Below are positions 1 to 8,156 of a stretch of 20,064 bases of DNA, piece after piece. Position numbers and translations under genes: made by a program. A model generated the notes under the pieces. It had not been told where the DNA came from. It was given only the letters and a program-made list of their open reading frames with translations, and searched no databases. Location of the stretch: the IMG/VR virus record IMGVR_UViG_3300018421_000306, positions 1 to 20,064 of that record. One strand, given 5' to 3'. The DNA comes from a virus. Position 1 is the stretch's first letter. Each line of letters starts with the position of its first letter.

Positions 1-386
1 AACTGTTCTGTTGTAGACACAGAAGTAATTTTCAGTAAACCGTTTGCTCCAACATTACGTTTAGCATTGTAAGAAAGCATACGAGCAATACGTAATACAC
101 TTTCTTTGCGACTTGCTAGTTCAATGAAATTTTCTCTACTGTTTAGATCAAGCCTAAACGATAAACTTTGTCCTAAGAAAGCAATTAAATCAATTAGAGC
201 AACATACTCTGAGCTTTCTATAAAATCGTTAAAATCTTCTGGATAATTTTCACGCAGATAATCTACCATAACACGACGTAGATTTTCAAAGTCGTAAGAT
301 TTAAAATCAGCATTACGGAACGTCTGATAGATACGTGTCCAGTCTTCCGCAAGTATTAAATTATTTTGTCTTGTTGTAGTTGTCAT
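1..386 (-). CDS. gp6: Baseplate wedge protein gp6, N-terminal part (runs off left edge)
   Basis: This is the first 128 codons of a protein that continues beyond position 1. The reading frame is open from the ATG at 386 to the window edge. The translated N-terminus carries stretches I recognise from gp6 of marine T4-like phages: a segment around 'RIYQTFRNADF', then 'YPEDFNDFIESSEYVALID' and 'LIAFLGQSLSFRLDLN'. In T4, gp6 forms dimers that join the baseplate wedges into a ring and sits under the sheath initiator gp25; that role is family knowledge. It is the last visible gene of the leftward baseplate operon, 56 nt after gp25. The Shine-Dalgarno before this ATG is weak (AAAG), so some translation may depend on upstream ribosomes. 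The assignment is firm; the length is unknown. Confidence 0.88.
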   Translation of the reverse strand, partial: MTTTTRQNNLILAEDWTRIYQTFRNADFKSYDFENLRRVMVDYLRENYPEDFNDFIESSEYVALIDLIAFLGQSLSFRLDLNSRENFIELASRKESVLRIARMLSYNAKRNVGANGLLKITSVSTTEQ

Positions 387-442
387 CTTTGTTTGTTACC
401 TTATACACTATTTACCGTAGATAAAAAACTGCGCATTTTATT

Positions 443-886
443 TTAACGTTCTTCTGTTCTCTTATCAAAACGTATTTTCAACTGCTCAGTAGCGTTAAAA
501 TGTAAGTATTCTAGATCTACTTCTAGCATAATACCTTGATCTGTTGGATCAACAGATACGTTCCTTGCCTTAACTCGAGGATCTCTGTTTATAATCTCTT
601 CAACGTCTTTTATAATAAGATCAACATTTGTCTGGGTCATTGGTTCGAATATCATATCCCATATGATTGTACCAAATTCAGGAAGTTGTAGTTTTTCGCC
701 TTTTCTAATATGAAAGTGATTTAGAATATCTTGTTTAACTAGATCTAAATCATACTGCTTAAAACTGTTTCCTTTATTTCTAGAATTAAATCCTTTATAT
801 CTAAACTGAGATCCTTCAGCTGATACAGATCCTGTACTTGCTTGTACAGTCTGTACTTTTTGTTGGTTGTATATCTTTCTAGCCAT
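443..886 (-). CDS. gp25: Baseplate wedge / sheath initiator gp25
   Basis: A 147-aa protein with the gp25 fold signature. After a poorly conserved basic N-terminal tail (residues 1-45) come 'LDLVKQDILNHFHIRKGEKL' (47-66) and 'PEFGTIIWDMIFEP' (69-82), and the protein ends in a beta-rich part with 'DPRVKARNVSVDP' (102-114). The 'IRKGEKL..PEFGT..WD..FEP' pattern is typical of gp25-like proteins of contractile phages and type VI secretion systems. Family knowledge places gp25 on top of gp6, where it nucleates the first sheath ring around the tube. The start ATG follows a strong GGAGGA site lying in the end of gp5, and only one base separates the gp5 stop from this start, so the two are translationally coupled. 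Confidence 0.9.
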   Translation of the reverse strand: MARKIYNQQKVQTVQASTGSVSAEGSQFRYKGFNSRNKGNSFKQYDLDLVKQDILNHFHIRKGEKLQLPEFGTIIWDMIFEPMTQTNVDLIIKDVEEIINRDPRVKARNVSVDPTDQGIMLEVDLEYLHFNATEQLKIRFDKRTEER

Positions 887-887
887 A

Positions 888-2558
888 TTATTCCTCCGTT
901 ATGTCCCTGTCGGTTTTTGGTGGGGCTGCCGCTAAAGGATCCATGTGTTCGTGTTTATACCAAGGCTCGTGTTGTGGTATTCTCTTCATTATACTTTCCA
1001 ATGGTTCATCACTTTGGTATTCTCTTTCAACACCGCCATCTGACCAAGGTAGAGTAATATCTACAACAGCATTTTGATGTAAACTTAATGGTTCTGCGAT
1101 CGTTACACTATCGATAGAGCCTTGTTCTGCTACTTCAGCAGGATCACAATTCATCTCAATTTTATCAGCAGTTTCTCTATGGAAATTCGCACTGCTTATA
1201 TTTGTACTATTGTCAGATCTAATTCTTGTATTATTCAACGAAAAGGCGTTGATATTTGTTGCTTTGAGTTTAACATCATCACCCACAGTTTCTTCTAAGT
1301 TCTTAGCAACTGTTCTTCTCTCAGCACCTTTAATCACTGTGCTAACATCTTTCTCTATATTTGTAGTTTTAAATCCGCCAACCAGTGTTGTTAAATTACC
1401 TGCGGCATCGACATGTATTCTTCCAACAGCATCAGGTGTAGCGCCTGCGCCATCTGGACTTTCTGTATTACGTCCTGTTGCTTTAATATTAATATTTCTT
1501 TCAGCTTCTAGATTAATGTCTCTACCGGCATGGAAATTAAAATCTTGTTGTGTATGAATACTAATGCTGTCTTGAGCAAAAATATCTATCTTGCCATCTG
1601 ATGTTAATTCTATCCAAGCAGTACCTCTACTATTACCAATATAAATCAAATCTTCTGAATTATGTAAAAGGATTTGGTGTCCTGTTCTAGTTCTTATTCT
1701 AAAACTTTCTCCGAAAGGAATCCTAGCATCACCAGTTTCTCCTTTAGTTGTGTCGGCATATTCAGGAGGTCCTAAATCTGCTTTGGTTTTTCTTACAAAT
1801 CTTTCATCGCCATCATCCATAACAAACTGATGACCGCCAACCCTGCTAACAAATACAGGATCAGAAACATTTTGATTGGTTCCTTGGGGTTTTTTAAGTG
1901 CTCCATCTCGTTTGTCTAATGGTCCAGGAGTGCTTATTCCATACACATTAGGAATAGCAGTTCTGCGCATTGTACTTCCGTGGGTTCCTCTGGTAGGATC
2001 GCCAATAAGTCCGCTATCTAATAAAAATCCTGCTAAAGGATGTAGAGGTCTTTTTGCGTTTTCTAAATCTTGGGTTGATTCTTCTCTAAGCAATCTTGTA
2101 TTAATTTCAGCTACAGGAAGCGATTTAGTATGCCCATACAGAGTTTGTTCTTCGGGCGATAAGTCAACATTTTCTGCGGCGGCAATACCGGGAACCATGT
2201 GATTAATTCCTGATTCAGGAATAACTCCCATCCAAAACCATTGCTGTGTGTCGTCAACTTGAATTACTATAACTTTTGTTCCAATATCAGGAGGAACAAA
2301 ACTCATACCATAAGACTTTTGTGTATCTTGGAATGCTTTGCCATTGCCGGTATTAACACCAGTGTAAGCAAAACTTGTACTACCAAAGAAAGGAGGAGCA
2401 TAATAAGCAGGAAAAGTCTGTGACGCTTCTCCTCTGGTTGCTGCATTTCTTCCTTCTAGTTGTACAAAAAGTGTACCCATGCCAGTTTTAATATCATGAC
2501 CCACTACCCTCGCTACGCGAGCACCTGATGATTGTATCTTTGATAGTGTTGCTGTCAT
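888..2558 (-). CDS. gp5: Baseplate hub / spike protein gp5, without lysozyme domain
   Basis: A 556-aa protein. Residues about 15-125 form the gp5 OB-fold domain, with 'PPDIGTKVIVIQVDD' (89-103), 'FWMGVIPESGINHMVPGIAA' (108-127) and a 'HDIKTGMGTLFV' strand pair. Residues about 285-440 contain repeated short beta strands, such as 'GHQILLHNSEDLIYIGN' and 'RDINLEAERNINIKA', typical of the triple-stranded spike helix of gp5 and VgrG proteins. The C-terminus 'IPQHEPWYKHEH' (527-538) matches the family in marine T4-likes. In T4 the middle of gp5 is a T4-lysozyme-like domain; here the region between OB fold and spike (about 130-235) has no recognisable lysozyme motif. Its ATG overlaps the TGA of the preceding gene (ATGA), and its stop abuts gp25, so it belongs to one late operon. 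The trimeric spike role is inferred from the family. Confidence 0.9.
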   Translation of the reverse strand: MTATLSKIQSSGARVARVVGHDIKTGMGTLFVQLEGRNAATRGEASQTFPAYYAPPFFGSTSFAYTGVNTGNGKAFQDTQKSYGMSFVPPDIGTKVIVIQVDDTQQWFWMGVIPESGINHMVPGIAAAENVDLSPEEQTLYGHTKSLPVAEINTRLLREESTQDLENAKRPLHPLAGFLLDSGLIGDPTRGTHGSTMRRTAIPNVYGISTPGPLDKRDGALKKPQGTNQNVSDPVFVSRVGGHQFVMDDGDERFVRKTKADLGPPEYADTTKGETGDARIPFGESFRIRTRTGHQILLHNSEDLIYIGNSRGTAWIELTSDGKIDIFAQDSISIHTQQDFNFHAGRDINLEAERNINIKATGRNTESPDGAGATPDAVGRIHVDAAGNLTTLVGGFKTTNIEKDVSTVIKGAERRTVAKNLEETVGDDVKLKATNINAFSLNNTRIRSDNSTNISSANFHRETADKIEMNCDPAEVAEQGSIDSVTIAEPLSLHQNAVVDITLPWSDGGVEREYQSDEPLESIMKRIPQHEPWYKHEHMDPLAAAPPKTDRDITEE

Positions 2559-4765
2559 CTTATATTACCTTGTCCCATGTTTGCGTTTGGCTTGCCTGGT
2601 GGTTCTGGAGTTTTAGGAATAATATTATCACCATTCACCCTTCCTTCTGTTATATCAGCATAAAGTATAGGATTAATATCCTGTGCTTGTGCTTGAGCTT
2701 GTTGATTTTCAACAGTTTGATCTGGATCTATAGAAAAGTCTTTTGCCATAGATAGTGTTTGCTTGAAAACACCTCCGGTAAACTCATTCTTAACAATGTA
2801 AACTCTATAGATTCCACTGTAAGGATGATCTTTAAATCCATTATCTTTTACTATAGATAAACTTGATCCATTATAAGGATAATCTTCGATGGTTCTAAAT
2901 CTTACAAAAACTCTTACATCTTCGCCTTTCCATCTCATTTCGTCAGAGCTAGGTTCAAGTTGATTTCCTAGTCCAGCCAGCGGTAACCAATATGTGTCAC
3001 CGAGAATTGTTAAATCCAACTTTAATTGTACCATTACATCGTATGAATTTCCATCTGTTCCGGTAACATGTTTGTTAATCCATCTAGCAACTTCAATTTC
3101 AGTTGTTGTTACTCCGGTACCACCTGCTATGCTAATATGTCCAGCAGGTTTGGTAACAACATTACCTATAGATAATTCCTGCATTGCTGTAAGACTTCGT
3201 TGATTTACATCTTCATTTTCGGCTATTGTGTCATTGCTTCTAATTTTTTTCAATGACTCTTCAGCAGTTTTTGACCATGCCTGCGGTTGTCCAGCAATGT
3301 AAAACATGTTATTAAAATTCATATCAAAATTAAGAACATCGTCATTTTGACCAGTGTACAAGTATGAATAAACTTTGTTTATTGTTGCTTTAACTGCAGG
3401 AGTATCTTCAAGTACCACACCAGGTTGTTTTAAACGGTCTAATCTTGTCCAAAACGGTTTGATGGTGATATCAAATTTTAACGGAATCCTTCCATCAATG
3501 AGATCATGTTTGACATTTTCGCCATCAACTTGATGTCGTGTTTGTCCCACAATCATCCACCAAAGAGCATATCCGTCTTTATTAACTGTCTCAAAACTTT
3601 CTTTGGCAAATTCTGTATGACACATTAGGTCATTAAGAACTGTGTATACATCTGTTTTAGCATTAGTTGAAGAATTGTAAACAAACGAGGTGGTTCCAGC
3701 CTGGTCATTAATTATTCTAGCATTAGTATCAGACGTTCCTATCGGAGATTTATCTACATTAGCGGTTGAATCAGGGAATCGATCACCATAATCAACAAGG
3801 CTTGATTTAAATGTTTTGTGTCTTTCATAGTCATCTAGAGAATCTAAAAATTTAATTTCTTTATAAAATTTGTCTAAAGGAGCGCCACGTTCTCTGGTTC
3901 GGGCGTCGAAAAGACCATCCTCATTCTGAACGTCAAGAACGAATTCATCAGGAATTTGTCTTAATTTTTCAGCAACTCTATTGGCTTCTCTATCGTTCAA
4001 GTATTTTTCAAAATTCTTAACAGTTTCACGAAGGTTTGCTCCCATAGGAAATACGCAGGTATTTTCAAGTTGTTTGATCGTATCGTCTGTTAAAACACTT
4101 GTACCAAAATCTAAATAGTGTACAATATAAGTACTTCCAGATTCGTTTGCTTTAAATTCAATATTCTGTAATCTAATAGGAAACACCCTACTAGCATCTT
4201 TAATTTCTTGTTGTATTCCATTTTTATAACCAAAAAAGTCAATCCGTATAACAAAAGGACAATGATCATTAAAATGTTGAAATCCTGCGTTGATAGCACT
4301 AGCCAGTAAAGATTCAAGAAACAGTCCTAAACTGTATGGTTCATAAACTTCAAACGAGCCTCCAGCAACACCTTCGAATCCTGTGCCATTGCCTGGTTGC
4401 ATTATTTTAAGAATAAAATTATCAACAAAATATTCAGGCACACCCGATGCTGTTACCACACGCTTGCCTATGTTATTTTTATTATTCAGGCTTGTTTCGG
4501 TATTTTGTGATGATCCTGTATAACCACTTTCGCCAAATACAATATACCTAGAATCTTTTCCATTTGTGTTATCATCTAGATAAGAAGCTTCTGCGTAACT
4601 CGAAGCCGTGACAGCACCCATGCTGAAACGATAGGTAACACTTTCGTATCCTTTTAGAATATTTTCTGTATAGTTTGGAAATCTTTGATTAAAAAAAGAT
4701 GTCTGTTGCGCTGTTACTGTATCTTCTGTTCCTTGCACATTAGAAGTTTTACCTTTGGTTGCCAT
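2555..4765 (-). CDS. Large baseplate/tail structural protein, possible hub (gp27-equivalent)
   Basis: A 736-aa protein lying between gp53 and gp5. I recognise its style from unassigned 'virion structural proteins' of marine T4-like phages. Residues 105-220 look like the conserved core, with 'EYFVDNFILKIM', 'FEVYEPYSLGLFLESLLASA' (138-157), 'CPFVIRIDFFGY' (169-180), 'ASRVFPIRLQNIEFKANESG' (191-210) and 'STYIVHYL'. A later part (about residues 560-690) is also beta-rich and ends near 'SGIYRVYIVKNEFTGGVFKQ', followed by a Q/A-rich and proline-rich tail. There is no signal peptide or membrane segment. Because it immediately precedes the gp5 spike and overlaps its start by 4 nt (ATGA), a role as the hub platform holding gp5, as T4 gp27 does, is my inference. 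It is nearly twice the T4 gp27 length of about 390 residues. A good AGGAG site precedes the ATG. Confidence 0.7.
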   Translation of the reverse strand: MATKGKTSNVQGTEDTVTAQQTSFFNQRFPNYTENILKGYESVTYRFSMGAVTASSYAEASYLDDNTNGKDSRYIVFGESGYTGSSQNTETSLNNKNNIGKRVVTASGVPEYFVDNFILKIMQPGNGTGFEGVAGGSFEVYEPYSLGLFLESLLASAINAGFQHFNDHCPFVIRIDFFGYKNGIQQEIKDASRVFPIRLQNIEFKANESGSTYIVHYLDFGTSVLTDDTIKQLENTCVFPMGANLRETVKNFEKYLNDREANRVAEKLRQIPDEFVLDVQNEDGLFDARTRERGAPLDKFYKEIKFLDSLDDYERHKTFKSSLVDYGDRFPDSTANVDKSPIGTSDTNARIINDQAGTTSFVYNSSTNAKTDVYTVLNDLMCHTEFAKESFETVNKDGYALWWMIVGQTRHQVDGENVKHDLIDGRIPLKFDITIKPFWTRLDRLKQPGVVLEDTPAVKATINKVYSYLYTGQNDDVLNFDMNFNNMFYIAGQPQAWSKTAEESLKKIRSNDTIAENEDVNQRSLTAMQELSIGNVVTKPAGHISIAGGTGVTTTEIEVARWINKHVTGTDGNSYDVMVQLKLDLTILGDTYWLPLAGLGNQLEPSSDEMRWKGEDVRVFVRFRTIEDYPYNGSSLSIVKDNGFKDHPYSGIYRVYIVKNEFTGGVFKQTLSMAKDFSIDPDQTVENQQAQAQAQDINPILYADITEGRVNGDNIIPKTPEPPGKPNANMGQGNIR

Positions 4766-4766
4766 A

Positions 4767-5066
4767 TTATACTCCTAGTGTGTTTTGTAAGGTGTCCAAT
4801 CTAGGTATATATATGATCAAACCAGATTCAAAATCAAATACTGGATCTTTTAATAGTGTAGGATTACGTTGTGAAAATACCCACCAAAGATCAGCATTGT
4901 TGTATAACGCAAATGCCAGCAAATCTGGACGGTGTCTAAATTTGTTTTCTATCTCATATGGATAATCTGTGTCAGTGGTTGGAATTTCTCTGTAATTCAT
5001 TATATCTAAAAAATTTACATTTTGTCTAGTCTTATACCACGGACTTGATTTTGAATATGTTGCCAT
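4767..5066 (-). CDS. gp53: Baseplate wedge protein gp53
   Basis: A 99-aa protein matching the short gp53 family. It has an N-terminal 'SSPWYKTRQNVNFLDIMNYR' segment, then 'PYEIENKFRHRPDLLAFALY' and 'ADLWWVFSQRNPTLLKDPVF', and a LysM-like end with 'GLIIYIPRLDTL'. In T4, gp53 completes the wedge and helps link wedges around the hub; T4 gp53 is about 196 aa, and the short form is usual in marine T4-likes. The start codon overlaps the tube-cap gene's stop (TAATG) and is preceded by GGAG at a 6-7 nt spacing. Its own stop is one base before the next ATG. This tight coupling indicates stoichiometric expression within the leftward operon. Confidence 0.87.
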   Translation of the reverse strand: MATYSKSSPWYKTRQNVNFLDIMNYREIPTTDTDYPYEIENKFRHRPDLLAFALYNNADLWWVFSQRNPTLLKDPVFDFESGLIIYIPRLDTLQNTLGV

Positions 5067-6172
5067 TATAAAACTCCTCGTTGTCCGCCGTTGGCATAAT
5101 CGTTAAGATTGAATCTTCTAAGCGAGCTTCTATTGTAAACAGGTGTTACTGTTAAAGCAATATTGCTTTCTAAAGGTACCCAAGCGTTGTCAGCATTGTA
5201 GAAAATCCTTTTGTATTGAACGTTTCTACTAAGCTCGAGACTAAAACTTTTAACTACTATATTAATGCCTCTAGAACCTCCATCTCCAAACATGTAATTT
5301 CCATATCCATATAACTGTGCTACCGGTGGAGGGAAACCATTTGGAATACTTTGTCCATAAAAACTTTTTGCTAGTGTTTGAAAAAATCTCACAGCGGCGA
5401 GCCAATACCGGCCTTCGTCATCGTTTTGAACTGTAAACGTTCCATTAATTTGTATATCATCAACTTCACTATTTTTATAAGCATGAAAAGGAAAATTATT
5501 ATGAACAGGTTGTTGCGAACTATAATTTGCTTTGTGTAATACTGTTATTTGTGGTGTATATGGAAAAATAACACCATTGCCTGTAGATACTAATGGATTA
5601 AGATAATTTGCTGTTGCTTCTCTAAAAACATCCGTCATGCTTCCTACTGATATTCTAACTCTCCAATCATATGTACTGGCGGCTTTGGCAGAAGTATATC
5701 CATCATAGTCTGACGCTTCAATATCGCTTGTATCTTCACCTACACTACGAAATTCGCTATTAAGGAAATTGCTTCCGACTTGTTTGAGACTATCGCCAAT
5801 TGCTCCTGCGGCTTTACCAAAATCTTTCAATCCTTGAATTACACCGGCGCCAGCGGCGAATAAACTTTTACCTACTTCTACTATAGCAAACGCAGAACCT
5901 ATTGCTCCTAATGCTTTTTCAAGACCGTTTGATTCTGGCTTACCAGTTATACCAAATCTATAACTTCCGCTTCCACTGGTAGGTCCTGTTTGATTGTTAA
6001 GACTCGGATCAATTCCGACTGAATTAGGGTCAGTTCCTGTTCCAGCAAGGTTATAAATCTTCCAAGAAGTGTTTGTCGGAGCGGAACCTGTTATTTGAAC
6101 AGAGTTTCGAATTCCTGTTCCTCCTGCTGATGCAATTCCTGCTGTGCTTCGTGTATTTGTCGGTAATGCCAT
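5066..6172 (-). CDS. gp48: Baseplate tail-tube cap/initiator (gp48/gp54-like)
   Basis: A 368-aa protein whose C-terminal two thirds carry the tube-initiator fold. Key stretches are 'ANYLNPLVSTGNGVIFPYTP' (188-207), 'PVHNNFPFHAYKNSEVDDIQ' (222-241), 'GTFTVQN' (244-250), 'EGRYWLAAVRFFQTLAKSFY' (253-272) and 'PPPVAQLYGYGNYMF' (281-295). Related words occur in both gp48 and gp54 of marine T4-likes. T4 has both proteins stacked on the hub as the base of the tube, and from the sequence alone I cannot exclude gp54; gp48 is favoured by length. Residues 84-137 are Gly/Ala-rich and amphipathic (for example 'KSLFAAGAGVIQGLKDFGKA'), perhaps contacting the tape measure in the tube lumen. It is the first gene of the leftward operon and lies 38 nt after a late-promoter-like AATAAATA. 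Confidence 0.78.
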   Translation of the reverse strand: MALPTNTRSTAGIASAGGTGIRNSVQITGSAPTNTSWKIYNLAGTGTDPNSVGIDPSLNNQTGPTSGSGSYRFGITGKPESNGLEKALGAIGSAFAIVEVGKSLFAAGAGVIQGLKDFGKAAGAIGDSLKQVGSNFLNSEFRSVGEDTSDIEASDYDGYTSAKAASTYDWRVRISVGSMTDVFREATANYLNPLVSTGNGVIFPYTPQITVLHKANYSSQQPVHNNFPFHAYKNSEVDDIQINGTFTVQNDDEGRYWLAAVRFFQTLAKSFYGQSIPNGFPPPVAQLYGYGNYMFGDGGSRGINIVVKSFSLELSRNVQYKRIFYNADNAWVPLESNIALTVTPVYNRSSLRRFNLNDYANGGQRGVL

Positions 6173-6209
6173 TTTGGTAAAATTTCCTTATTAGTTTGGT
6201 ACTTTACTC

Positions 6210-6217
6210 TATTTATT
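6210..6217 (-). promoter_or_regulatory. Probable T4-type late promoter for the baseplate operon
   Basis: On the minus strand the octamer AATAAATA differs by one base from the T4 late consensus TATAAATA, which two other late genes here match exactly. Transcription would begin near 6204, giving a leader of about 32 nt before the tube-cap ATG at 6172. It is the only such box ahead of the six-gene baseplate operon. The match is imperfect, so this is an inference. Confidence 0.55.
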
Positions 6218-6229
6218 TCTAGAGAAATG

Positions 6230-6238
6230 TGCTATTAT
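6230..6238 (+). promoter_or_regulatory. Extended -10 promoter for gp55
   Basis: The sequence TG-C-TATTAT (-10 box at 6233-6238) is an extended -10 element for a housekeeping-type sigma factor, with no convincing -35 box at 17 bp. The predicted start near 6245 is four bases before the ATG at 6249 and about 19 bases before the ATG at 6264. That supports the second ATG as the true gp55 start. The promoter is divergent from the late promoter at 6217, so early/middle and late transcription leave this gap in opposite directions. Confidence 0.55.
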
Positions 6239-6263
6239 ATAAGTATTAATGGAGTTCCAATAT

Positions 6264-7091
6264 ATGACACAAAGAAGAGTGAAATACCTAAACAACAAAG
6301 ACCTTTTGAAAGAAATCCATAAATCTAAGAACACTTATTGCTCTTACGTTTCACCTGAATACCATCAATTCGATATTATTCTACCAAGTTTAGAAAAAAT
6401 TAACCGTTTAACCATCGCAGAAGCAAAAAGAAACCAAGCAAAGCGATTAGGTACAGCAAATTTTGAACAAGCAAAAGAACAGAACAAAAAAGTAGTTGCT
6501 AAAGATTTTGAAATTGATTACAGAAAAGTCGACAAAACAGATTTAATTTTTAGAATTATGACATTTGAGCATGTCCCACTTGCTCCGGGTCGTAAAAAAA
6601 CAGTAAAAACAGTAGCAGACGCACACGAAAGAGTAAATTTTCCACCATTCCAGCATTGGAAGTACGATGAAAATGACAATCTAATATGTGTAGGTAAAAG
6701 CCACTGGGTTGGAGGAATGCAAAACGGATATTTTTCTAAAACCAACGGTCAAGCAACCAACGAACTTGCTAGGATGTGGATGAAATTGTGTGAGCGTTAT
6801 GCTACACGCGGTAATGTTCGTGGTTATACATATAACGACGAAATGCGTGGTCAAGCAATTCTACAACTAGCACAGATTGGTTTACAGTTTGACGAATCAA
6901 AATCAAACAATCCGTTTGCTTATTATACTGCCGCTGTTACAAATAGTTTTGTTAGAATTATTAATATCGAAAAACGCAATCAAAACATTCGTGATGACAT
7001 TCTTGAAATGAACGGAATGAACCCAAGTTGGACTAGACAAAATGCTAACGAAAACCTTGGCGTTGATCCTGGCAAGAATGGTTCAGATTAA
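6264..7091 (+). CDS. gp55: Late-transcription sigma factor gp55
   Basis: A 275-aa protein from the ATG at 6264. An in-frame ATG at 6249 exists, but GGAG at 6251-6254 sits 9 nt before 6264 and would fall inside the coding part of the longer form, so I prefer 6264. The region 'ELARMWMKLCERYATRGNVR' followed by 'GYTYNDEMRGQAILQLAQIG', 'LQFDESKSNNPFAYYTAAVT' and 'NSFVRIINIEKRNQ' is the sigma region-2-like core of gp55 in marine T4-like phages. T4 gp55 (185 aa) binds the host core polymerase and recognises TATAAATA; boxes of exactly that kind occur in this window. The protein is longer than T4 gp55 at its N-terminus. T4 gp55 ends in a short hydrophobic tail that binds the sliding clamp; this one ends in a polar 'GVDPGKNGSD' and lacks an obvious equivalent. 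Confidence 0.88.
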   Translation: MTQRRVKYLNNKDLLKEIHKSKNTYCSYVSPEYHQFDIILPSLEKINRLTIAEAKRNQAKRLGTANFEQAKEQNKKVVAKDFEIDYRKVDKTDLIFRIMTFEHVPLAPGRKKTVKTVADAHERVNFPPFQHWKYDENDNLICVGKSHWVGGMQNGYFSKTNGQATNELARMWMKLCERYATRGNVRGYTYNDEMRGQAILQLAQIGLQFDESKSNNPFAYYTAAVTNSFVRIINIEKRNQNIRDDILEMNGMNPSWTRQNANENLGVDPGKNGSD

Positions 7092-7094
7092 TAC

Positions 7095-7123
7095 TTGACT
7101 TCTTCACAAAAAGAACTTATACT
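7095..7123 (+). promoter_or_regulatory. Sigma-70-type promoter for gp47-gp46
   Basis: TTGACT (7095-7100), a spacer of exactly 17 bp, and TATACT (7118-7123) form a near-consensus housekeeping promoter. Transcription would begin near 7130, right at the AGGAG ribosome site (7129-7133), so the leader is only about 13 nt before the ATG at 7143. This places gp47, gp46 and the two following genes under host-sigma control, independent of gp55. Confidence 0.75.
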
Positions 7124-7142
7124 AGTATAGGAGAATGAAATA

Positions 7143-8156
7143 ATGGCGCTATTTAAGAAAGCGGCTTGCTTTACTGACATTCATTTTGGTATGAAGTCTG
7201 GTAGTAGAATTCATAACAAAGACTGCGAGGACTTTGTAGAATGGTTCATTGAAGAAGCCAAAAAAGAAAACTGTGAAACTTGTATATTTTTAGGTGACTG
7301 GCACCACAATCGTGCGACTACTGATGTTAGTACGATGAACTATAGTGTTAGTAATCTAGAAAAACTTAACAACGCATTTGATAAAACCTATCTAATGCTT
7401 GGTAATCATGACGAGTTTTACAAAGACAAACGAGAAATTCACAGTTTAGAGTTTGCTAGACTGTTTCCTAATATTGTTCCTGTTAATCATCCTATAACTG
7501 AAGGTGAAGTCACACTGCTACCTTGGTTAGTAGGTGATGAATGGAAGAAAGTTAAAGATATTAAATCAAGATATGTTTTTGGACATTTTGAATTGCCATT
7601 ATTCTACATGAATGCTATGGTACAGATGCCTGATCACGGTCAACTACAAGCAGACGACTTTGTAAATCAAGAATATGTTTTCTCTGGACATTTCCACAAG
7701 CGCCAAACCAAAGGAAACATTACATACATGGGAAATGCTTTTCCACACAATTATGCCGATGCTTGGGATGATGAGCGTGGAATGATGATGCTCGAATGGG
7801 GCGGTAAGCCAGAGTATCGTAGTTGGCCTGATCAGCCTGTTTATAGAACATACAAATTATCAAAACTACTAGAAGCGCCAGACGATCTACTTAAAGAAAA
7901 GATGCACTGTCGTGTAACAATTGATGTTCCTATTAGTTTTGAAGAAGCAAATTTTATTAAAGAAACGTTCATGCCACAATATAAATTGCGTGAACTTATG
8001 CTTATTCCAGAAAAAACTGAAATTGAAGGTCAAGATATACAGCCAATTGATTTACAGTTTGAAAGCGTTGATACTATTGTTGTAAATCAAATTACAAATA
8101 TTGATTCAGAACAATACGATCAAAAATTGTTATTGGAGATCTATAATAACCTATGA
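7143..8156 (+). CDS. gp47: Recombination endonuclease subunit gp47 (Mre11/SbcD-like)
   Basis: A 337-aa calcineurin-like phosphoesterase with all the metal-binding motifs visible: 'FTDIHFG' (D12, H14), 'FLGDWHHNR' (D52, H54/H55), 'LGNHDEF' (N88, H89, D90), 'FGHFE' (H148) and 'SGHFHKR' (H183, H185). T4 gp47 is the nuclease partner of gp46; together they resect DNA ends for recombination-dependent replication and help degrade host DNA. Length equals T4 gp47 (about 339). The start has AGGAG 9 nt upstream. Between them lies a two-codon ATG-AAA-TAA whose stop overlaps this ATG. The stop overlaps the gp46 start (ATGA), giving translational coupling of the two subunits. Confidence 0.95.
   Translation: MALFKKAACFTDIHFGMKSGSRIHNKDCEDFVEWFIEEAKKENCETCIFLGDWHHNRATTDVSTMNYSVSNLEKLNNAFDKTYLMLGNHDEFYKDKREIHSLEFARLFPNIVPVNHPITEGEVTLLPWLVGDEWKKVKDIKSRYVFGHFELPLFYMNAMVQMPDHGQLQADDFVNQEYVFSGHFHKRQTKGNITYMGNAFPHNYADAWDDERGMMMLEWGGKPEYRSWPDQPVYRTYKLSKLLEAPDDLLKEKMHCRVTIDVPISFEEANFIKETFMPQYKLRELMLIPEKTEIEGQDIQPIDLQFESVDTIVVNQITNIDSEQYDQKLLLEIYNNL

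Noticed and set aside
409-416. GGTAAATA on the minus strand upstream of gp6 as a late promoter
   Set aside because: Two mismatches to TATAAATA, and gp6 lies in a continuous operon that does not need its own promoter; too weak to list.
1210-2202. Open plus-strand frames opposite gp5
   Set aside because: gp5 is clearly coding on the minus strand across the whole stretch; the plus-strand translations show no recognisable motif and have no promoter.
6249-6263. Upstream ATG adding five residues to gp55
   Set aside because: The GGAG needed for the downstream ATG overlaps it, and the predicted transcript start is only four bases before it.
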